Origin: CAYGAW01 sp964347945
GTDB taxonomy: Bacteria > Chloroflexota > Anaerolineae > UBA7937 > B3-Chlor
Length of the DNA stretch: 17,274 nucleotides
Direction of reading: 5' to 3'
Assembly (NCBI GenBank): GCA_964347945.1
Contig: CAYGAW010000008.1
Span: forward strand, 1 to 17,274
Position 1 is the first letter of the stretch, and every line of letters starts with the position of its first letter. A program made the translations under genes and the position numbers. Under the pieces are notes generated by a model, which saw nothing but the letters and a program-made list of their open reading frames with translations, made no database searches and had not been told where the DNA came from. Shown here piece after piece: positions 12,741 through 17,274 of this stretch.

Positions 12741-14445
12741 CCATGGCCCGATGGACACCTGAGGGTGCCTCAAAAGCGCAGTAACTGTCTTGTAGCAGGG
12801 TCTCCACCTGATGGGGGACTTGAGCGCCATCGATGGAGACTTCTTCTATCCCTCTTCCCAAGGGGAATAGAAGCCTGACTTCTATAGACCTGGGGTGGTT
12901 TGACCCGTAGTCGAGCACAATGGAGTCTTGCCCATACATGTAGTCGTAGGATACGTATAGCCCCGTGGATGGTTGAAAGGCTCGGATTTCGCCGTCATGT
13001 TTCCTCAGGCGGGGCAGTACACGCGCCCTATCCCTTTCTATTGTGACTCCGAACAGCCCTCGCACGATCGCCTCGGTCATGGTACCGGCGGCACTGGCGT
13101 AGTTGGGGGATCCCCATCCCTCGTCAGTTGACGGCATTTGCCACTCGAATACTTCGGCCGGATGCGATGCCCAATCTTTCCCTACCATCCTCAGATGCGC
13201 AAGGGCCATGGCGGAAAAGCCCGTCTCGAACTCTGCCGTTATCTGCATGCCGCCCCACCAATCCCAGAGCCCGCCATTCTGGTACTCCCCTGGGGACATC
13301 TGCTCATGGGCGAAGAATCCCTCTGGATACGGTGGGTACAGGCTCAGGCCAGGTTTGCGCGCCCTGGCAGCCAGGCGGGCACCTTCCAGGCTGGAGAATA
13401 GCCTCTGAGTGCGGGAAGGATCGCTGAGTCCCCAGTGGGCGGCCAACGCATTGGATATGCCTATCATCTCCTCCTCTGGGAAGTCATGGACCAAGGGGGT
13501 GACGTGTAGGTGGAGCAGGTACCATCCTCTTGCCGAGTCCCAGAGCTTCTCGTTGGCGGAGCGGCGTAGCTGCTCGGCCTGTGCCTTCAGTTCGTGGGCT
13601 CGCGCTGCATCTCCCACCGCCTGGTTCATCTCCGCCAAGTCCAAGAGGGCACGATAGGTCAAGGCCTGATCATAGATGGAGCAGGTCCAGTGGTCGGTGT
13701 CGGGATCGATGTTCGTGGGCTTGGGCGCGGCCTCGAGTTTGATGTCACCCCAGTCGGTGGTATGGCCTCTCTTGATGAGTTGATGACCATCGTCGAAGCG
13801 GTGGATGTAGAGCCACTCCAGGGCGCGATTCAATCGTGCGATGATGGTCTCCCCTGAGAGTTCCTTTTGCAGCCACTCTGTGCCGCCAACGGCGCGGTAG
13901 TATTGACAGGCCGCGTGGATCAAGTGAGTCTCCTCGTCGGAGACAACAGTGGCCTTGTCGATGTGACCACCAGCAGCTATCACCCCGCTGATGGCCCCAT
14001 CGCCGGGGATGTCCCCATCCGCACTTGCTGCTTCCGATCCGTACTGGCGCCGGAGGAATTCTTCGATGGGCGTTCTCAGGTACTGGTCGCCGTAGAAGTA
14101 TTGCAGAGCAGGCATCATGGTGGAGGTGTCGCGAATGAAGATCATGCCATACTCCCGACCGGGCACGAGTCCGTAGACGGGCCCTTCGAGCCCTTCAAAC
14201 TCGGTTTGGCAGAGTCGGAGCGTATACAGCCCGCTTTCTCGCATGGCTCCGATAGCGGGGTAGTCGGGAACGTTCCATGTGGTCTGTGCTGGGGGGCTGC
14301 TCAGCTCCTCATAGTTCATCGGGGGCAAGCTGCCGACTGCAGAAGTCACACTGGAGGGAACCAGGCGCCGAGCTGCGACTACTGCCGACAGGAGGATGGA
14401 TAGCAGGACAACGATGAGAACGACTCGCTTCCTGTTTTCGGCCAT
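12721..14445 (-). CDS. Membrane-anchored six-hairpin (alpha/alpha)6-barrel glycosidase-like protein
   Basis: 574 aa from ATG 14445; a TTG at 14454 would add three residues but lacks a ribosome binding site. One hydrophobic segment at about residues 8-25 (VVLIVVLLSILLSAVV) after a basic start marks a signal anchor, placing the rest outside the membrane. The body resembles amylo-1,6-glucosidase/GH63/GH37-like barrels: FIRDTSTMM near residue 106, GHTTDWGD with Asp231 and Asp234, IYDQALTYRALLDLAEM, NGGLWDWWGG near 390-399, and ASAAGTMTEAIVRGLFGV. A beta-rich C-terminus follows. Asp106 and Asp231/Asp234 are candidate catalytic acids by position only. Being co-oriented with a GT-C glycosyltransferase suggests trimming of an exported glycan. 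I cannot assign a GH family with confidence. Confidence 0.7.
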   Translation of the reverse strand: MAENRKRVVLIVVLLSILLSAVVAARRLVPSSVTSAVGSLPPMNYEELSSPPAQTTWNVPDYPAIGAMRESGLYTLRLCQTEFEGLEGPVYGLVPGREYGMIFIRDTSTMMPALQYFYGDQYLRTPIEEFLRRQYGSEAASADGDIPGDGAISGVIAAGGHIDKATVVSDEETHLIHAACQYYRAVGGTEWLQKELSGETIIARLNRALEWLYIHRFDDGHQLIKRGHTTDWGDIKLEAAPKPTNIDPDTDHWTCSIYDQALTYRALLDLAEMNQAVGDAARAHELKAQAEQLRRSANEKLWDSARGWYLLHLHVTPLVHDFPEEEMIGISNALAAHWGLSDPSRTQRLFSSLEGARLAARARKPGLSLYPPYPEGFFAHEQMSPGEYQNGGLWDWWGGMQITAEFETGFSAMALAHLRMVGKDWASHPAEVFEWQMPSTDEGWGSPNYASAAGTMTEAIVRGLFGVTIERDRARVLPRLRKHDGEIRAFQPSTGLYVSYDYMYGQDSIVLDYGSNHPRSIEVRLLFPLGRGIEEVSIDGAQVPHQVETLLQDSYCAFEAPSGVHRAMVRLQAH

Positions 14446-14458
14446 GTCCTGCAACCGG

Positions 14459-15769
14459 TCAGGATTGAGTTTGCTTCGAGGAGGGTAGCGTCCGGAAGAT
14501 CAGGTAGGCCATCCAGAGTGAAGCCGCTGTGAGCAGGCTGCGGAAGATAGCAATTACAGCTTTGTAGTTGGTGTAGGCCTGGATGATCAACTCGGGCGGC
14601 GTCAGACGCGAGAACAGAGATGGATTGAGGGGCAGGAATAGCCACCACGTCGTCTGCGCCCCCCAGTTCAGGAGATAGACGGCATACCCAGCGATCTGAA
14701 CGAGGTGAAACCAGAGAAGACGAGGTTGCTCGGCAATCTCCAGCGCCAGGAACGGCAGGACCGCGAAGAAGTACTGAGGGTTGAAGAAGGCCAGTGAGAA
14801 CATGGTCAGGAAAACCATGGAGGAGTACTTGCGAAGCACCATGTGGGAGGACAAATCCCTTTCTACGCTGCTGAACAGGAGGAGTGCGTAGGCGATGACG
14901 AAGAGCACCAGTTCGTCGTGGAGGATGATGGGTAGCTTTGCTGCCAGCAAGAACTGCCCATGAGCCTGGTCCACAAGAGCTATGACGCGCGGAAAGGCCC
15001 CGGAGACAAGGGTGAGAAGGACGACACCCGCAAGGATCCCAACTCCGAGGGCGATGCGCTTCTGCCTCTGGAGTTGCTTGAACGCTCCGATGAGGAAGAA
15101 GGGCGCCAAGGCCGCGTATATCACGCGTGATAACATGGTGAGCGTCAGGCTGGCAAGAGACGCTAGAGGTCGGACGCCCTGGAAGAAATACAGGCTGAGC
15201 AGGACGAAGAAGGCAGCCACCACATCGTAGCGGCCGTACAGATAGGAGATGTACAGACCTATGGGATTGAACATCCAGAAAGCGAAGGAGATGATAGCCC
15301 CTCTGGAACGCTTTCGCACCAGTGCTAGTAGGAGGAAGGCACAGGCCAGATCGAAGGCTAGGAGAGGGAGCTTCAGGATGACGAGGGTCAGGTGGATTCG
15401 GGGCGCGGTGGCAATCTGCATCCGCAAGTCGAAAGCTCCCTGATACTCCTCCTGCCCCATCACCCTCCATTCATCGGGCCAGAGGATCTCGGGAGGGGAC
15501 AACACAGGCCGAAAGAGCCAGACTGTGGCCGTGTAGAGGAGATGGGGAATAGGTTGTATGGACAGGTCCTTCGTGACCTCGCCGTGCAGCGCTAGCTGCT
15601 GCGCGTGATATGTGATCCAGAACAGGTCGGGGTGGAAGGCTATGGGCATGAGCACCACACGCACCAGCAGGCCCAGGGCGAGGAGCACAATGATCGCTTT
15701 GGTGAAGGACTCGTGTTCCTCTCTCGATGACAGAAGCAAGATTGAGGTCAGTCGTCTCCATCTGTTCAT
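14459..15769 (-). CDS. GT-C superfamily polytopic glycosyltransferase (mannosyltransferase-like)
   Basis: 436 aa from ATG 15769, 6 nt after the molybdopterin oxidoreductase stop. The protein has about nine to ten hydrophobic segments (for example residues 24-44, 127-150, 155-175 and several in the C-terminal half). A short N-terminal loop FHPDLFWITYHAQQL lies after the first segment. This first-loop Asp in a His-Pro-Asp context and the later RYDVVAAFF match the layout of GT-C enzymes that use polyprenyl-phosphate sugars (PIG-M/GT87-like). FNPQYFF in the later loops also fits. It would transfer a hexose to a lipid or glycan outside the membrane. The glycosidase-like gene follows within 13 nt. 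Donor and acceptor cannot be told from sequence. Confidence 0.75.
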   Translation of the reverse strand: MNRWRRLTSILLLSSREEHESFTKAIIVLLALGLLVRVVLMPIAFHPDLFWITYHAQQLALHGEVTKDLSIQPIPHLLYTATVWLFRPVLSPPEILWPDEWRVMGQEEYQGAFDLRMQIATAPRIHLTLVILKLPLLAFDLACAFLLLALVRKRSRGAIISFAFWMFNPIGLYISYLYGRYDVVAAFFVLLSLYFFQGVRPLASLASLTLTMLSRVIYAALAPFFLIGAFKQLQRQKRIALGVGILAGVVLLTLVSGAFPRVIALVDQAHGQFLLAAKLPIILHDELVLFVIAYALLLFSSVERDLSSHMVLRKYSSMVFLTMFSLAFFNPQYFFAVLPFLALEIAEQPRLLWFHLVQIAGYAVYLLNWGAQTTWWLFLPLNPSLFSRLTPPELIIQAYTNYKAVIAIFRSLLTAASLWMAYLIFRTLPSSKQTQS

Positions 15770-15775
15770 GGTCGT

Positions 15776-17274
15776 TTACGCCTTCGTTACCCGGCAGCGC
15801 ATGTCCCGGTATGGGGGGGCACCACTCAAGGGGTCACAAGAGAGATCATCAATCAGCCAGTTGGCATTATGGGGGCCAGCCCAGCCGTGCGGTATGGAAA
15901 CGGCTCGCGGGTGTATCCCGTCCACGATCGTGGCCTTGAACACGGCGGCGCCGACCTTTGTCTCGATTTTCAGCTCCTCGCCGTCGGCAACATCTATTTC
16001 TCCAGCCAGATCGGCGCTTATCTCGGCCAGGGGTTCAGGATGGGCGTTGCGGAGGGCGGGAATATTGCGATGTTGCGAATGGTAGAAATGGGGGACCCTG
16101 GCCCCAGTGATGAGATAGTGTGCGAAGGAACCACTATGTGCCCAATCCAAGGGCGCCTCGGGCAGGGGGGCATAACCCCGGTCCTGTAGGGAGCGGCTGT
16201 ACAATTCGATCTTGCCAGATGGGGTGGTGAATCCTTCCTCCAGAACACGGCCTGGGGTCGTTGGCACAGCAGGTTCGTGCGCTGTCCAGCCGGCCCTTTC
16301 CAGGACCGTGTCAAGAAGCTCCTGGTCGCTGGCAAAGGGGAAGAACTCGTCAAAACCCAGTCTTCGGCCTAGAAGACTCAGAAACTTCCACTCCGGCAGT
16401 GACTCATATAGTGGTTCTACAGTAGGAAGCCTCGTCCGGATCGGATAGTCTCGTCGCAACGACTGGACGCTTATCTCCCCCTTCTCCAAGAAGGTGCAGC
16501 CCGGCAGGACTACGTCAGCTATCTCAGTGGTGTCGTTCATGAATAGATCCTGCACTGCCAGCAGGTCGAGCTTGGCCAATGCTCGCCGCACTTTCGCCGT
16601 GTTCGGGAAGCAGGACAAAGGGTTGCCCTCGACGACCATGAGCCCCCGCAGAGGGTAGGGCTTCTCGCTGAGAATCGCTTCTGGAAGATAGCCGCTGGCG
16701 TCTCTGGCAAGAGGGTACTTCTCACGCCAGAAGGCCGCGACCGGTTTGACCAAGTCCTCGGGAACGGGGAGGCTTCTCAAGCGACGATACGGAGTGAACA
16801 TCAGTCCGCCCTGCACGTCGACGTTGCCTGTGATAGCCAGCAGGATAGCCATCGCCCGAAGCGTCTGTGTTCCATTTCGAGCGTGCTGGACCCCCTGCCG
16901 CCGATCCAAGGATGCTGTCTTGGTGAGGGCGAAATCCGTCGCCACCTTCTCTATCATCTCGGCTCGGATGTCTGTGAGCCCTTCAGCCCAGCGGGGCGTA
17001 TACGGGGTGATGTGCCCACGCAGTTCCTCGAAGCCAGCGGTGTGGGCGGTGACGAAGGTCTCATCATGTAGGTCGTTCTTCACTATGTGGTGGATCATGC
17101 TCAAGGCCAAGGCCAGGTCGGTGCCTGGTCTGATCTCCAGATGGGCGTCGGCCTGGGCAGCGATTGGAGTGCGACGCGGGTCAACCACCACCAGTTTGGC
17201 GCCTTCGCTTCGGGCCGCCATGATGTCGGCGCTGATCCCATGATACCGATGAACATGGGTCACAGGAGGATTGG
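15776..17274 (-). CDS. Molybdopterin oxidoreductase, DMSO reductase superfamily (N-terminus beyond window edge)
   Basis: About 498 residues are visible; the frame is open through the right edge, and the residues NPPVTHVHR there match the family's internal G-x-NP motif. The GTG at 17263 is thus internal. Visible signatures: VVVDPRRTPIAAQADAHLEIRPGTDLALAL, QHARNGTQTLRAMAILLAITGNVDVQGG, VVEGNPLSCFPN, and LLAVQDLFMNDTTEIADVVLPGC, the last typical of thiosulfate/polysulfide reductase, formate dehydrogenase and acetylene hydratase-like members. The C-terminal beta-barrel cap has HRNIPALRNAHPEPLAEIS and SIPHGWAG, which bind the bis-MGD cofactor. The N-terminal iron-sulfur segment and the Mo ligand are outside the window, so the substrate is not determinable. 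It is the first visible gene of a unit running into the glycosyltransferase. Confidence 0.9.
   Translation of the reverse strand, partial: NPPVTHVHRYHGISADIMAARSEGAKLVVVDPRRTPIAAQADAHLEIRPGTDLALALSMIHHIVKNDLHDETFVTAHTAGFEELRGHITPYTPRWAEGLTDIRAEMIEKVATDFALTKTASLDRRQGVQHARNGTQTLRAMAILLAITGNVDVQGGLMFTPYRRLRSLPVPEDLVKPVAAFWREKYPLARDASGYLPEAILSEKPYPLRGLMVVEGNPLSCFPNTAKVRRALAKLDLLAVQDLFMNDTTEIADVVLPGCTFLEKGEISVQSLRRDYPIRTRLPTVEPLYESLPEWKFLSLLGRRLGFDEFFPFASDQELLDTVLERAGWTAHEPAVPTTPGRVLEEGFTTPSGKIELYSRSLQDRGYAPLPEAPLDWAHSGSFAHYLITGARVPHFYHSQHRNIPALRNAHPEPLAEISADLAGEIDVADGEELKIETKVGAAVFKATIVDGIHPRAVSIPHGWAGPHNANWLIDDLSCDPLSGAPPYRDMRCRVTKA

Noticed and set aside
14379..15470. 363-codon - strand open frame overlapping the glycosyltransferase and glycosidase genes
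   Set aside because: Its translation is Ser/Pro/Arg/Cys-rich with no membrane pattern, while the overlapping frame gives clear transmembrane segments and a proper start.
1..17274. CRISPR arrays, insertion sequences, tRNA or rRNA genes
   Set aside because: I saw no regularly spaced repeats, no transposase-like frame and no clover-leaf or rRNA-like stretch on either strand by eye; a computed search was not possible.

Overview
The window (17,274 bases, GC-rich, no rRNA or tRNA seen) looks like chromosomal DNA of an anaerobic or facultative bacterium. The gene set fits Chloroflexota best: a CO/xanthine-dehydrogenase-type molybdenum hydroxylase, a stand-alone B12 mutase subunit, a DUF1786 protein, a tiny basic membrane protein of a type I associate with that phylum, and a YveK/CapA-type chain-length protein with a separate BY-kinase. 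The phylum is an inference from gene content; no marker gene is present.

Region 1 (1-3793, + strand) is a tight operon. It holds the end of a FAD subunit, a complete [2Fe-2S] subunit, a complete molybdenum (large) subunit, a VOC-fold protein resembling methylmalonyl-CoA epimerase, and a B12-binding small subunit of an acyl-CoA mutase. Spacing runs from 3 nt to outright overlaps, so these genes are probably co-translated. Three active-site positions are atypical. The large subunit has Leu716 where the family has its catalytic Glu, and its active-site loop reads MYRCHGR, which recalls the CODH loop AYxCSFR. The VOC protein lacks the His-His pair that supplies a metal ligand in epimerases.

Region 2 (3794-6586) starts with about 330 bases in which I recognise nothing. 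An OmpR-family response regulator (- strand) follows without an adjacent kinase. Diverging from it is an Allochromatium-type 2[4Fe-4S] ferredoxin. A terminator-like stem-loop separates the ferredoxin from a DUF1786 ASKHA-fold protein. An inverted repeat overlaps the putative -35 of the regulator.

Region 3 (6644-12740) is an exopolysaccharide cluster. A small TTG-started membrane protein diverges from Wzz-like chain-length protein, BY-kinase, RmlA-long nucleotidyltransferase, B12-binding radical SAM enzyme, two tandem paralogous small proteins of unknown function, and RmlB. RmlA and RmlB would make dTDP-4-keto-6-deoxyglucose; no RmlC or RmlD is present. Wzz and kinase would control chain length and export. 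The radical SAM enzyme and twin small proteins sit between the two sugar genes without an obvious job.

Region 4 (12721-17274, - strand) reads right to left: a molybdopterin oxidoreductase of the DMSO-reductase superfamily (cut by the window edge), a GT-C-type membrane glycosyltransferase, and a membrane-anchored six-hairpin glycosidase-like protein. Gaps are about 6 and 13 nt. The last gene converges on rmlB with a 20-nt overlap.

The best candidates for something undescribed are the hydroxylase/VOC/B12 operon with its altered active sites, and the radical SAM plus twin small proteins inside the polysaccharide cluster.
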